From: Cupriavidus taiwanensis
Lineage (GTDB): Bacteria; Pseudomonadota; Gammaproteobacteria; Burkholderiales; Burkholderiaceae
Reading direction: 5' to 3'
Assembly: GCF_900250075.1 (NCBI RefSeq)
Contig: NZ_LT977071.1
Span: 1,261,298 to 1,325,297 of the forward strand
DNA: 64,000 bases
In this document: in pieces, positions 25,126 to 34,659 of the stretch
Layout: each line of letters starts with the position of its first letter
Numbering within the stretch: position 1 is the stretch's first letter
Translations under genes and position numbers: made by a program
Notes under the pieces: model-generated
Seen by the model: only the letters and a program-made list of their open reading frames with translations
What the model was told of the DNA's origin: nothing
Databases searched by the model: none

Positions 25126-27140
25126 GGTGCGGGGTACCAGGCGTTGGACAGCGCCGGCCGGATCAGCTCGAGCCGGGGCTGGTTGTTGTGGAAGTCGTCC
25201 GGGTAGTAGCCGAAATTGCGCGCGCCACGGCGCTGCAGGCGCTGCATCCAGCCGGCCAGCACCGCGCTGTCGACCGGACGGGCCGCGGGACCGCGCCAGT
25301 CGCGCGCCTGCAGTTCGAACACGGTGCGCCGCAGCGCGCCCGGGCGCTGCGCGATGGTGTCGACCACGCGGTCAAGCCACGCGTTCTCCTGCCCAGCCGG
25401 CACCTGCTCCATGTATGGCATCGCCATCGGCGCGGTCCAGTCGTAGGCGGCGAGGAAGTCGTCCAGGTTCTGCGCGAACCATGCCTCGCTCTCCGGCTGC
25501 AGCACCGGCAGCGCGAAGATGTTGCGCGCGGTCTTGATGGCGGGCCCGCGCACCTCGCGCACGCGCGCGGTCAGCTCATGGGTAAAGTCCACCAGCGCCC
25601 GGCTCTTCATGCGCGTCCAGCGCTGCATCTGTTCGGGGCTGGCGCGCAATTCGGCGATCGAACCAGGCAGGCCCGCGGCGCGATACGCGGCCAGCGCCGG
25701 CGCGCTGGCATCCTCGAAGTCGCCCAGCAAGGCGTCGTCGTGGAACAGGATGCCGTCGACGAAGGCGTGGCGCGCCAGGTCTTCATACAGATCCCCGATC
25801 CGGGCCCGGGCCTGCGGATCGAACGGCGACAGGCGCCGGTACTGCTTCGGGTCGGCCGCCGCGGTGCCGGTGACGGGGTCCCAGCGCGCCACGCGCGCCA
25901 GCGACGGGTCGAGGTCGAAGCTCAGCACCGGCATCCACGCATACACCTTGACGTTGGCGCGGTTGTCGAGCTGCCAGGCCACCCGGTTGAACAGGTCGGC
26001 GCGCACCGGCAGCCAGCGATTGGGGAAGTACACCGACCTGACCAATCCGTCGCCGTCGTCGTCGGAGAACGCCTGCAGGAACACGGTGTCGATCTTCAGG
26101 TCGGCGATGCGCTGCACCAGCAGGCCCAGGTTGCGTTCGACCTGGGCGGGATCGGGGTCATAGACATAGTCCAGGTCCACGTGCGCTACGCGCATGCCGT
26201 TGGGCTCTTCCATCGCGACCACCGAGCGCGCGAAGCCGCGCAGGCCGGGATCGTCGCTGAGCAGCAGGCGCGCGCCCGACATCATGCGGTCCACCGTGGC
26301 CAGCCCGTCTTCCAGCGTCAGCGCCATCTGGTAGCCGTTCTCGGCGACGACGCGCAGCGCCGCGCCGCCCTCGGCACCGTACGGCCAGATCCACACGCGC
26401 ACGGGCTTGCCGGTCACGGCGCGCACCTTGGCGGTGATGCGGGCCACGTCGGCACGCAAGCGCGCCTGCTGCGCGGCATCGCTTTCATAGCGGCCGGTGC
26501 CGGCATCGAAGACGCGCACCGCCGCGGCCGGCTCGGTGTTGCCCTGCGGGTTGGCGCGCACGCCGTAGTGCAAGGCATCCGTGTGCGCGCCGATTTCCAC
26601 CAGGCCCGACGCGGCGATCTCGCGCACCTGCTGCCAGTCGAGCAGGCGCTCGCGCGCCGTCGGCGTGCCGCCGAAATCCACCGGCTGCCCCGGCGGGGTA
26701 TCGAGCCAGCTGCCTACCGGCGCCAGCACGGCCGGCCAGCGGTAGGCCTTAAGGATCGGCAGCACGCGCGTGTAGAAGCTGCGGTAGCCGTCGTCGAAGG
26801 TCAGCAGCACCGCGCGCTCGGGCAGCGGCGGCCCGCCGCGGCGCGCCGCCAGCACCTGGTCGACCGAGACCGCGCGGTAGCCGTTCTCGCGCAGCCAGGC
26901 CAGCTGGCCGACCAGGTGGTCGGTGCGCACGCTCAGGTAGGCCTGGTCGGGGTCCTTGTCTTCGACGTCGTGATAGGCCAGCACCACCACATGGTTGCGC
27001 GGCCACGGCTGCTCGGCGGCCGCGGCCGGGCGCTGGGCCGGCGGCGTGAACACCGGGATGTCCTTGGCGCAGGCGGCCAGCAGGCACGCGGCCAGCACCA
27101 GCCAGAGCAGGCGGCAGGCGCGCCGCAGGGTTGCGTTCAT
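25122..27140 (-). CDS. pgaB: Poly-GlcNAc de-N-acetylase lipoprotein PgaB
   Basis: A 672-residue outer-membrane lipoprotein with a lipobox (LLAAC, Cys24). The N-terminal NodB-type deacetylase domain has its metal motifs ([35 protein letters not shown]). The C-terminal half is the GH153-like domain that binds the polymer ([16 protein letters not shown]...). It partially deacetylates the polymer for export through PgaA. The first ATG (27149) is only one base after the AGGA, while ATG 27140 is nine bases from it, so 27140 is preferred. Confidence 0.93.
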   Translation of the reverse strand: MNATLRRACRLLWLVLAACLLAACAKDIPVFTPPAQRPAAAAEQPWPRNHVVVLAYHDVEDKDPDQAYLSVRTDHLVGQLAWLRENGYRAVSVDQVLAARRGGPPLPERAVLLTFDDGYRSFYTRVLPILKAYRWPAVLAPVGSWLDTPPGQPVDFGGTPTARERLLDWQQVREIAASGLVEIGAHTDALHYGVRANPQGNTEPAAAVRVFDAGTGRYESDAAQQARLRADVARITAKVRAVTGKPVRVWIWPYGAEGGAALRVVAENGYQMALTLEDGLATVDRMMSGARLLLSDDPGLRGFARSVVAMEEPNGMRVAHVDLDYVYDPDPAQVERNLGLLVQRIADLKIDTVFLQAFSDDDGDGLVRSVYFPNRWLPVRADLFNRVAWQLDNRANVKVYAWMPVLSFDLDPSLARVARWDPVTGTAAADPKQYRRLSPFDPQARARIGDLYEDLARHAFVDGILFHDDALLGDFEDASAPALAAYRAAGLPGSIAELRASPEQMQRWTRMKSRALVDFTHELTARVREVRGPAIKTARNIFALPVLQPESEAWFAQNLDDFLAAYDWTAPMAMPYMEQVPAGQENAWLDRVVDTIAQRPGALRRTVFELQARDWRGPAARPVDSAVLAGWMQRLQRRGARNFGYYPDDFHNNQPRLELIRPALSNAWYPAP

Positions 27141-27155
27141 GGCTTGCATTCCTGT

Positions 27156-29675
27156 TCAGAAGCGGTAGGTCATGTCAAAGACGATGCGCAGCTCGCGCTC
27201 GCGCTGGCCGTCGTAAGGGCGGCTGGTGCCGGTAACGGTGGCGCCGACCTCGAACACGTCGTTGGTTCGGAAGCGCTGGCCGTAGCCCACCAGCAGGATC
27301 GCGCCGGTGCCGAAGCCGCGCTGGCTGTAGGCGCCGGTGCCGGCAAGGAACTGCTGCTCCCAGACGGTCTCGTAGCGCCGGTACAGCATGTGCGTCAGGC
27401 GCACCGACGGCAGCACGGTCAGGTCCGAGCGCGGGTTGTAGTACGGCGTGTCGGCGCGGCTATTGCGCGATGCCCACAGGTCGACCAGCAGGTCGGCCTT
27501 CAGGTGCGGCGCGGTATAGAAGCGCTGCGCGCCGGACACGCCCGCTTCGAGCCGGTCGTTGCCGTCGCTGAAGCGCGACGGCGCCACGGTCAGCATCCAT
27601 TCGCTGGCCTCGCTGCGGCGCCAGCGCGCGTAGGCCTGCACGGTGTCGGCATAGATGCCGTGCTTGAGCGCCTGCAGCGGCGTGCCGGTCGAGCGCAGCG
27701 CCGCCGACGCGCCCACGCGCCAGCGGTCGTCGATGTCATAGTCGGCGGCGATGCGCCCGCCCTGGCGCGCACCCTGGCCATAGCCGTGCAGCGACAGCTC
27801 GCCCTCGACGGTCAGGTCGCGCACGCGCCATTGCGCGCCGGCGCGCGCCCAGCGGTAATCGACGCGGCCCTCGTCGAAGCGGCCGGTGGCATAGCCGATG
27901 CCGCCGAAGGCGCGCCAGTCGTAGTTGATGGGCGGCGTGTACAGCACCGCTTCGATGCCGAAGTTGCCGTTGCCGACCACGGCGCTGTCGTTGGCCAGCC
28001 CGCGGTAGCCCTCGATGCGCAGCTCGGCCTTGTTGTGGACCTGCCACTCGCGGTCGAGGCGCCGCGCGGTGAGGTCTTCGGGGAAGCGCGCCAGTGTGTC
28101 GTCGCGCAGCAGCTCGGCCTGGCGCCATTCCTGCAGATCCAGCGCGGCGTGACCCTGCTGCACCTCCACCGGCAGGCTGCGCGGGGTCAGGGTTTCGGCC
28201 AGCTTCAGCTCGCCCTCGGCCGCGCGCGGCCAGCCGCGGGCGCGGTAGACGTCGGCCAGCGCGGCGCGCAGGCCGGAATGGCCGGGCGCCTTGCGCACCA
28301 GGTCTTCCAGCCTCTGCTGCGCCGCTTCAGTAGCGTCGGCCTGCAGGTCGGCGCGGGTGGCGGTCTGCTCGGCCTGCAGCCACAGGTCGTTGGGCTGCCG
28401 CATGGGCTGGCCGCGCACCCAGCGCCAGCGCGGCTGCTCGGTGCTGGCCTGCGCCACGGCCTGCGCGGCGGGATCGAAGGCCTCGGCCTCGGCGTGGGCG
28501 TAGTAGAGGCCGGTCTGGGCCTTGAGCCGGGTTTCGGAGTCCAGGCCCTGGGGGTAGGCGTCGCGCACCCGGCGGAACAGCGGCGCGGCCTGCTCCGGCT
28601 GACGCAGGTACAGGTAGGCGGCGGCGACATCTCCCAATGCATAGGCCGGGACCTCGACGCCCTCGGCGCGCAGCGCCTCGTATTCGTTCACCACGTCCTG
28701 CATCCGGACCCGCGCGTGCAGCGCGGCGAGGCGGTCGATGCGCGCGCGGCGCAGTTGCGGCGCGGCCGGCGGCGCCAGCGCCTGCAGGACGGGCAGCAAT
28801 GCGTCATAGCGTGCCAGCGCGCGATCGGCAATGGCAAAACGCTCGGCCTCGGTACGCGCCGGCATGTCAGCCAGGCGCACCAGCTCGGCCGCGGCATCGA
28901 GCTCCAGCGCCAGGCGCGCGCGCTGGTCGAACAGTTCAGGATGTCCGCCTGCAACGCGCAGCGCCGCCTCCGGCAGTCCCGCGCGCTGCAGCGTGCCGAC
29001 ATATTCGCGCACGACATCGGCGCGCTGCGGCGCGCGCAGGTACGCCTGGTCGACCTCGAACAACGCCGCATACGGCTCGCCGGCGCGCGCTTGCGCGTAG
29101 GCCAGTGCCAGGCGGCTGTCGACCGCGGCGGGCTCGCGCTGCACCAGCGCCTGCCCCAGCGCCACCGCCTCGGCGGCCTGCCCGCTGTCGGCCAGCACCT
29201 TCACCTCGCCCAGTGCGAACACCGCTTGTGCAGGGAAGCGCTGCCGGCCTTCGCGATAGCGCGCCAGCGCCTCGTCCCAGCGTCGCGCGTCGCGCAAGGC
29301 GCCGGCCACGGCCGCCAGCACCTCCGGCGGCAGCGTGCGGGTCTCGGCCAGGTTGCCATGGGCTTCCAGCACTTCGCCGGGCCGTCCCGCCCAGCTGGCG
29401 ATGACGATGCGGTCCCACGCCGCCCGCTGGTCCGACGGTGCGTGCGCCACGCGCTCGCGCAGCATCGCCAGCGCGGGCGCATAGTCGCCGGCACGGGCGC
29501 GCCGGAGCAGAGCGTCATAGTCGGAATCGGCATGCGCGAGTGCCGGCAGCCAGCACATTGCCGCCAGCCCCGCGGTCAGTCCGGTACCCAGCGCGGCCCG
29601 AGCGCACCGACGCCTCCCCTGCCGCCGCAGCGCCCCGTCGCGGGCACGCTCACGGCGCTTCATCAATGAATCCAT
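27156..29675 (-). CDS. pgaA: Poly-GlcNAc outer-membrane export porin PgaA
   Basis: An 839-residue protein with a long basic signal sequence (hydrophobic part ending ALAHA-DSDYDALL). A periplasmic domain of TPR-like helical repeats covers about residues 55-500, and a C-terminal beta-barrel ends in RIVFDMTYRF. PgaA exports the deacetylated polymer; the TPR part contacts PgaB. It is the first gene of pgaABCD, with a six-base gap to pgaB's open frame. A second start at 29663 is possible. Confidence 0.93.
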   Translation of the reverse strand: MDSLMKRRERARDGALRRQGRRRCARAALGTGLTAGLAAMCWLPALAHADSDYDALLRRARAGDYAPALAMLRERVAHAPSDQRAAWDRIVIASWAGRPGEVLEAHGNLAETRTLPPEVLAAVAGALRDARRWDEALARYREGRQRFPAQAVFALGEVKVLADSGQAAEAVALGQALVQREPAAVDSRLALAYAQARAGEPYAALFEVDQAYLRAPQRADVVREYVGTLQRAGLPEAALRVAGGHPELFDQRARLALELDAAAELVRLADMPARTEAERFAIADRALARYDALLPVLQALAPPAAPQLRRARIDRLAALHARVRMQDVVNEYEALRAEGVEVPAYALGDVAAAYLYLRQPEQAAPLFRRVRDAYPQGLDSETRLKAQTGLYYAHAEAEAFDPAAQAVAQASTEQPRWRWVRGQPMRQPNDLWLQAEQTATRADLQADATEAAQQRLEDLVRKAPGHSGLRAALADVYRARGWPRAAEGELKLAETLTPRSLPVEVQQGHAALDLQEWRQAELLRDDTLARFPEDLTARRLDREWQVHNKAELRIEGYRGLANDSAVVGNGNFGIEAVLYTPPINYDWRAFGGIGYATGRFDEGRVDYRWARAGAQWRVRDLTVEGELSLHGYGQGARQGGRIAADYDIDDRWRVGASAALRSTGTPLQALKHGIYADTVQAYARWRRSEASEWMLTVAPSRFSDGNDRLEAGVSGAQRFYTAPHLKADLLVDLWASRNSRADTPYYNPRSDLTVLPSVRLTHMLYRRYETVWEQQFLAGTGAYSQRGFGTGAILLVGYGQRFRTNDVFEVGATVTGTSRPYDGQRERELRIVFDMTYRF

Positions 29676-30066
29676 GGGATCCGCAGCCTGTCTCTGTGTT
29701 GCCCAAGCTGGCGCCGCGCACCGATGACACAGGCGCGCGCGGGCTTGAGCTCCGTTATCGGCTTATCGCATGGCGGCACGAGGACACGGAACCCGACCGG
29801 GCCTGGCCGGATGCGAAAACCGGCAGAACAGGCCTACGGGATCCGGCGCGGCACCGAGGAACTGCGCCGGATGGCCATTCGCAGCGGGAATGGCGTCGTG
29901 CAACCGCAGGGGCCGATAAATCGGGCTGCGTTGCCGCTAATGCGAAGGCGATTGTAAGGACAGTGCCGCGATGAGATTGTTAATTTTCGCAAACGGATGA
30001 GTGACCGGATAAATGAATTCAATCACTAATTCGTCTATGTCGCACTCGATATATACAGACGATGGC

Positions 30067-30084
30067 GCGGGATACGTATCCCGC
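30067..30084. promoter_or_regulatory. 18-bp perfect palindrome upstream of pga
   Basis: GCGGGATAC and GTATCCCGC form a perfect palindrome with no spacer. It lies about 390 bases upstream of pgaA in the AT-rich section. The symmetry suggests a dimeric regulator site; no specific family can be named. Confidence 0.4.
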
Positions 30085-30279
30085 AGCATCGCTGCGATTC
30101 GGCACGAAACCAAGCACTGTCAAGGCCATCAAGGAACTTTAGGACTTCTTTTTCGGGCCATTAAAATTCAGGATCTTCCCAAATATCTTCATCAATAAAT
30201 CGATCAATTCAGACGGATCACTATAGTAACAATTAATTATGATTTTTATGACATAACCCAAATAGGCCAGATGGCAGTT

Positions 30280-30297
30280 ATCCCCCGATCAGGGGAT
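30280..30297. promoter_or_regulatory. 18-bp inverted repeat in the pga/ccdA gap
   Basis: The arms ATCCCC and GGGGAT flank a six-base centre at the right edge of the AT-rich section. It could be an operator or a small hairpin. No T-run follows, so a terminator is unlikely. Confidence 0.3.
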
Positions 30298-30673
30298 GAA
30301 ATTTGTATTTGGCTTAACGGATTCGGGGGATTTTGCCGCCGCGAGGACGTGTGTGTGGAATGCCCGTGAACGGACTGTCGAGCAGCGCATCGGGGTCGAT
30401 GCGGGCCGGGGTCTCGGTGCCGCCCTGCAGGGCGAACGCGCACAGGCCACGCCTTCACGCACCAGGTGCTCCAGCTGGCGCGTCCGGCACTCGCAAGGGC
30501 AGCTCAGGCCTGGCCCGGTGCCGCCATTGTGCGGCGCCGGCGGCGCGCTTTGTATCGCTGTGTATCCGGGCCGGGTCCGGACAAGAAACATTGCACAGCG
30601 GGCCGGATGCGGAAATAACGCGGATACGCCGGGACGGTGCAATGCAGCCATACCAATCCGGGAGTCCACCGCC

Positions 30674-31387
30674 ATGATCGATGCCTACCTTGCCTTTGCC
30701 GCCGGCGTGCTGACGATTGCGTCGCCGTGCGTGCTTCCCGTGCTGCCCATGCTGCTGGGCGCTTCGCTGGGCGAAACCAGCCGCCTGCGCCCGCTCGCGA
30801 TCGCGCTGGGTTTCGTCTCCGCCTTTTCCGCGCTGGGCATCGTCTTCGGCGCGCTCACCAGCGCCTTCAGCGACGCCCCGGGCGTGGTGCGCAACGTCGC
30901 CATCGCGATCCTGTTCGCCGCAGGCCTGGCACGGCTGTGGCCGGCCGGCTTCGGCCGCCTCACGGCACCATTCGCCGCGCCATTCGCCGCGCTCACCGAC
31001 CGCGCCGCCGGCGCCGGCAACCGGGCCGGGAATGGCCTGGCCGGCGGTTTCGTACTGGGCATGACGCTGGGCGCGGTATGGACCCCGTGCGCGGGCCCGG
31101 TGCTGGCCTCGATCCTGGCGCTGGTGGCCAAGGCGCAGGACCTGCACCGCGCCGCCGGCCTGCTGGCACTGTTTGCCGCCGGCGCCGCGGTGCCGATGCT
31201 GGGCATCGCCTACGGCGGCCAGTTCGCCACCACCCATGTGCGCCGGCTGGCGCGCCATACGCCGCGGCTGCAGCAGGCCTTCGGCGTGCTGGTGGTGGCC
31301 ACCGCCATCGCCATGTACTTCCAGTACGACACCCTCGCCGTCGCCTGGCTGACCTCGCTTTTCCCCGCCACCCAACCTGGAGCCTGA
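30674..31387 (+). CDS. CcdA/DsbD-type membrane thiol-disulfide transporter
   Basis: A 237-residue inner-membrane protein with six hydrophobic helices. The two conserved redox cysteines are in family context: TIASPCVLPVLPMLLG in helix 1 and GAVWTPCAGPVLASILA in helix 4. CcdA-type proteins move reducing equivalents from cytoplasmic thioredoxin to periplasmic partners. ATG 30674 follows a GGAG ribosome site. The gene ends three bases before the thioredoxin-like gene, a normal two-gene reductant relay. The actual client protein is not visible. Confidence 0.88.
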   Translation: MIDAYLAFAAGVLTIASPCVLPVLPMLLGASLGETSRLRPLAIALGFVSAFSALGIVFGALTSAFSDAPGVVRNVAIAILFAAGLARLWPAGFGRLTAPFAAPFAALTDRAAGAGNRAGNGLAGGFVLGMTLGAVWTPCAGPVLASILALVAKAQDLHRAAGLLALFAAGAAVPMLGIAYGGQFATTHVRRLARHTPRLQQAFGVLVVATAIAMYFQYDTLAVAWLTSLFPATQPGA

Positions 31388-31390
31388 ACC

Positions 31391-31930
31391 ATGCCCCGCA
31401 TCCTTCGCACCCTCTTTGCCGCAGCCGCCTTTGCCGCCGCCCCCCTGGCGATCCAGCCCGCCGCCGCCGCGCCCGCCGCGCCCGCCAATTACGGCACGGC
31501 GCCCGAATTCACCGGTATCGGCAAGTGGCTGAATTCCGAACCGCTGACCCTTGCCGGCCTGCGCGGCAAGGTGGTGCTGGTCGATTTCTGGACCTACAGC
31601 TGCATCAACTGCATCAACACCCTGCCTCATGTGCGCAAGTGGTACGACAAATACCGCGACCAAGGCCTGGTCGTGGTAGGCGTGCACACACCGGAGTATG
31701 CCTTCGAGCGCTCCACCAGCAACGTCCAGGCCGCGCTCAAGCGCTTCGACATCCGCTACCCGGTGGCGCAGGACAACGCCTATGCCACCTGGAACGCCTG
31801 GCGCAACCAGTACTGGCCCGCGCTGTACCTGGTCGACGCCAACGGCAACGTGGTCTACAAGCACTTCGGCGAAGGCCAGTACGCCGAGACCGAGGCGGCG
31901 ATCCAGAACGCGCTGGCGCAGCGCCGCTGA
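31391..31930 (+). CDS. Periplasmic thioredoxin-like protein (TlpA/DipZ C-terminal type)
   Basis: A 179-residue exported thioredoxin-fold protein. It has an Ala-rich signal sequence, then VVLVDFWTYSCINCINTLPHVRKWYDKY with a CxxC active site (CINC), and YPVAQDNAYATWNAWRNQYWPALYLVDANG with the cis-Pro region. The CINC version is typical of DipZ-like fusion proteins, in which a CcdA domain precedes this domain. Here the two halves are separate adjacent genes. It most likely accepts electrons from the CcdA-like protein and reduces periplasmic disulfides. Confidence 0.88.
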   Translation: MPRILRTLFAAAAFAAAPLAIQPAAAAPAAPANYGTAPEFTGIGKWLNSEPLTLAGLRGKVVLVDFWTYSCINCINTLPHVRKWYDKYRDQGLVVVGVHTPEYAFERSTSNVQAALKRFDIRYPVAQDNAYATWNAWRNQYWPALYLVDANGNVVYKHFGEGQYAETEAAIQNALAQRR

Positions 31931-31993
31931 GCCGCAAAGTCGCCCTGCAGGCGGCTTCCGGGGCGACCGCCTTGTCTTCTGGCGCATGGGAGT

Positions 31994-32023
31994 TGATACA
32001 AATTGTATGCAATCTTTGTATCA
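31994..32023. promoter_or_regulatory. Nested inverted repeats upstream of the NCS2 permease
   Basis: An inner palindrome ATACAA-A-TTGTAT (31996-32008) overlaps a wider repeat with perfect nine-base arms TGATACAAA and TTTGTATCA (31994-32002 and 32015-32023). The half-site ATACAA/TTGTAT is typical of GntR/FCD repressors. It lies about 180-210 bases upstream of the permease ATG. No such regulator gene is adjacent. Confidence 0.55.
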
Positions 32024-32202
32024 CGGTTCGCTGATCCCTGTTATTCTTGCACGCCTGTTGAGGCGGGATGCAGATCCTGCCCGCCTCGCTTGCGGAGCTG
32101 CCGCACCTGGCCCGCGAGCGTGCACGAGGGCGCCGGGTTCCCCGCCCGGCGCCAGAAGAACAAGACAGCCCGGAACATCCGGGCAGACGACAGGAGACTC
32201 GA

Positions 32203-33534
32203 ATGGCGCCCTTGCTGTTCCAGGTGGAAGACCGCCCCCCACGGTTGACGACGTTCTTGCTGGCGCTCCAGCATCTGCTGGCCGCGCTGGGCGGCATCAT
32301 TGCGGTGCCGCTGGTGATCGGCGGCGCGCTGCGCCTGCCCTCCGACCAGGTGGTGGCGCTGGTCAATGCCGCGCTGCTGGGCTCGGGCATCGTCACCATC
32401 ATCCAGTGCAAGGGCGTGGGCCCGGTCGGCATCCGCATGCCGTGCGTGATGGGCACCAGCTTTGCCTTTGTCGGCGCGGCCATCAGCGTGGGCGTCGAGC
32501 ACGGCGTGGCCGGCATCCTGGGTTCGGCGCTGGCGGGCTCGCTGGTGATGATCCTGGGCAGCTTCTTCATGCCGGCGATCCGCAAGCTGTTCCCGCATAC
32601 CGTCACCAGCGTGGTCGTCACCATGATCGGCCTGTCGCTGATCCCGGTGGCGATCGACTGGGCCGCCGGCGGCCAGGGCAGCAGCCGCTACGGCGCCCCC
32701 GGCAACCTGGCGATTGCCGTCGCCGTGCTGGCGCTGGTGGTGGCGGTGGTGCAATGGGGCAAGGGCATGCTGTCGGCCTCGGCCATCGTGGTCGGCATTG
32801 CCGGCGGCTACCTGCTGTGCCTGGCGCTGGGCCTGGTCGACTTTAGCCAGTTCCACCAGGCGCCGGTGTTCGCGGTGCCGCAGCCGCTGCACTTCGGCAT
32901 GTCGTTCCCGATCTCCGGCATCGTCGCCATGTCGATCGCCTTCCTGGTCACCATCGTCGAATCGACCGGCACCTTCATGGCGCTGGGCTCGGCCACGCAG
33001 CGGCCGGTGTCGGGCAAATGCCTGTCGCGCGGCATCCTGTGCGACGGCTTTGGTTCGGCCTTCGCGGCGCTGGTGTGCAGCCCGCCGCTGTCCACCTTTG
33101 CCCAGAACGTCGGCGTGGTGTCGCTGACCGGCGTGGCCAGCCGCCATGTGGTGGCGCTGACCGGCGTGATGCTGCTGCTGGCCGGGCTGTTTCCGGTGCT
33201 GGGCGCGCTGGTGGTGACGATTCCGCAGCCGGTGCTTGGCGGCGCTGGCCTGATGATGTTCGCGATGATCGTTTCCGGCGGCATCCAGATGCTCAGCACG
33301 GTAAAGTTCACGCAGCGCAATACGCTGATTGTCGCGGTGTCGATCGGCTGCGGCCTGGCCGTGACCTTCCGTCCGGAATTGCTGGCCAAGCTGCCCGCCT
33401 TTGTCCACGAGGTGTTCGGCTCCGGCATCACGGTGGGCTCGCTGTCCGCGGTGTTCCTGAACCTGCTGCTGCCCGGCGGCAAGGAAGCCGTCGCCGACGA
33501 AGCCGGCCACGGCACGGTCGGCGAGGCCGCCTGA
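32203..33534 (+). CDS. NCS2 family purine/pyrimidine (xanthine/uracil) permease
   Basis: A 443-residue nucleobase:cation symporter with about fourteen hydrophobic helices. Family motifs are present, including QHLLAALGGIIAVPLVIGGAL at the start, the substrate-site motif AFLVTIVESTGTFMALG, and the later CDGFGSAFAALVCSPPLSTFAQNVGVVSLTGVASR. The last reads as the xanthine/urate subgroup (Q-N-x-G-x-x-x-x-T) rather than uracil, but this is a soft call. ATG 32203 has a CAGGAG ribosome site. It stands alone and converges with the M23 peptidase gene 27 bases away. Confidence 0.9.
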   Translation: MAPLLFQVEDRPPRLTTFLLALQHLLAALGGIIAVPLVIGGALRLPSDQVVALVNAALLGSGIVTIIQCKGVGPVGIRMPCVMGTSFAFVGAAISVGVEHGVAGILGSALAGSLVMILGSFFMPAIRKLFPHTVTSVVVTMIGLSLIPVAIDWAAGGQGSSRYGAPGNLAIAVAVLALVVAVVQWGKGMLSASAIVVGIAGGYLLCLALGLVDFSQFHQAPVFAVPQPLHFGMSFPISGIVAMSIAFLVTIVESTGTFMALGSATQRPVSGKCLSRGILCDGFGSAFAALVCSPPLSTFAQNVGVVSLTGVASRHVVALTGVMLLLAGLFPVLGALVVTIPQPVLGGAGLMMFAMIVSGGIQMLSTVKFTQRNTLIVAVSIGCGLAVTFRPELLAKLPAFVHEVFGSGITVGSLSAVFLNLLLPGGKEAVADEAGHGTVGEAA

Positions 33535-33561
33535 ACCCCGATACTCCACACACCGGCTGCG

Positions 33562-34137
33562 CTAGCGCGCGCCGGCGGCCATGGATGGCTTCAGCAGCGG
33601 GTAGGGGTTGATCGCCCCGCCCGCGGTGTAGATGCCGTAGTGCAGGTGCGGCGGCGTGCCCCGCGCATTGCCGGTGGTGCCCACATACCCCAGCACGGTG
33701 CCGGCGGCGATGATGTCGCCGGCGCGCACGCCGGCATACCGGTCCAGATGGGCGTAGTAGTGCATCTGCCGCCCCGGCCCCATCACCCACACCACGTTTC
33801 CCCCCAGCTGGTTGGTCCCTACGCGCGTGACAATGCCGTCGGTGGCCGACACCACTTCCCGGCCACGCGGCGCGAAGATGTCGATGCCTTCATGCTTGCG
33901 CCCGCCGGAACGCGCGCCGTGCCAGGTGTCCCGCAGCGCCCCTGGGGCAACCCCGGTGACCGGCATCGGCAGCGTCGCCGGCGCGGGCCGGGCTGACAGC
34001 CGGGCCGCGTAGATGGCGCGCTCCAGCGGCGGCTGCAGCCACGGCCAGGCCAGCCAGCCCAGGCCGATCCACAGCGCCAGCCACGCCAGCCGGCGCACCA
34101 ACGCGAGCACAGGGGGAAGGAGATGCGAGGCGGCCAT
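33562..34137 (-). CDS. M23 family metallopeptidase (LytM domain)
   Basis: A 191-residue membrane-anchored peptidoglycan endopeptidase-type protein. One N-terminal hydrophobic helix (about residues 9-32) is followed by a complete LytM domain with the zinc ligands: His and Asp of GGRKHEGIDIFAPRG and His of PPHLHYGIYTAGG. Catalytically complete M23 proteins cut peptide cross-links; the small size suggests a housekeeping or envelope role. It is divergent from the zinc-ribbon gene. Confidence 0.88.
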   Translation of the reverse strand: MAASHLLPPVLALVRRLAWLALWIGLGWLAWPWLQPPLERAIYAARLSARPAPATLPMPVTGVAPGALRDTWHGARSGGRKHEGIDIFAPRGREVVSATDGIVTRVGTNQLGGNVVWVMGPGRQMHYYAHLDRYAGVRAGDIIAAGTVLGYVGTTGNARGTPPHLHYGIYTAGGAINPYPLLKPSMAAGAR

Positions 34138-34285
34138 ATGCCTTCGACGGCAGCCTGTCGTGCAAATTCCCTCTCACCCACCCTTCTATGGGCCGTACGC
34201 AGCACTTCCGGCCGCCGTGCTGGCCGAACCATCGGCGCCGCGGCCGGTCATAACTGGACCGTTTTTCATTGCAACAGGAGAACCC

Positions 34286-34600
34286 ATGGACTGTCCGGTG
34301 TGCCCGCAAACCCAACTCGTGATGTCCGAACGCCAGGGCATCGAGATCGATTACTGCCCCAGGTGCCGCGGCGTCTGGCTGGACCGGGGCGAGCTCGACA
34401 AGATCCTGGAACGCTCGGCAGCGGCCGCCCCGCAGCAGGCTCCGATGCAGCAACCGCCACAACAGCAAGCCCCCATGCACAGCGCGCCGCCACCGCAGGG
34501 CTACCAGCGCGGCTACGGTGATCGTGACCGCGACCGCCACTACGAGCGCGAGCAGAAGCATTATCGGAAGAAGAGCATCTGGCACGAGCTGTTCGACTAA
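34286..34600 (+). CDS. Small zinc-ribbon protein (zf-TFIIB family)
   Basis: A 104-residue protein. The first 40 residues form a zinc ribbon with two CxxC pairs (MDCPVCPQTQLVMSERQGI...DYCPRCRGVWLDRGELDKIL), typical of the zf-TFIIB (DUF1859-like) family. A Gln/Pro-rich linker and a charged tail (DRDRHYEREQKHYRKKSIWHELFD) follow. Function is unknown in general. ATG 34286 has an AGGAG site. A perfect hairpin terminator follows the gene. Confidence 0.85.
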   Translation: MDCPVCPQTQLVMSERQGIEIDYCPRCRGVWLDRGELDKILERSAAAAPQQAPMQQPPQQQAPMHSAPPPQGYQRGYGDRDRDRHYEREQKHYRKKSIWHELFD

Positions 34601-34618
34601 GCCGGCCGGCGAGTGCAA

Positions 34619-34644
34619 GAAAGGGCGACCGTGGTCGCCCTTTC
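34619..34644 (+). terminator. Strong hairpin terminator
   Basis: A perfect 12-base stem, GAAAGGGCGACC paired with GGTCGCCCTTTC around a two-base centre, ends in a T-rich run (TTTCCTCGTTT) 18 bases after the zinc-ribbon stop. The A-rich left edge makes it usable also for the convergent gamma-glutamyltransferase gene. Confidence 0.8.
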
Positions 34645-34659
34645 CTCGTTTACGTCCCG

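Larger units (their letters stand above)
29676..30673. other. Long intergenic region between pgaA and the CcdA-like gene
   Basis: About 1 kb without a convincing gene. The centre, roughly 29975-30330, is clearly more AT-rich than the rest of the window and contains two 18-bp palindromes (30067 and 30280). Small open frames are present, the longest starting at 30013, but have no recognisable sequence. Because pgaA and the CcdA-like gene diverge here, it must carry both promoters and probably the control region of the pga operon. Confidence 0.55.

Noticed and set aside
25188..29669. A 1,493-codon open frame on the plus strand, antisense to pgaB and pgaA.
   Set aside because: Its composition (Arg, His, Gln, Ala repeats) is the mirror of GC-rich codon bias in the opposite genes, it crosses the pgaB-pgaA boundary, and no family motif or ribosome site was seen.
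30013..30198. 61-codon ORF in the pga/ccdA gap.
   Set aside because: No ribosome site, no recognisable sequence, and AT-rich composition unlike neighbouring genes.
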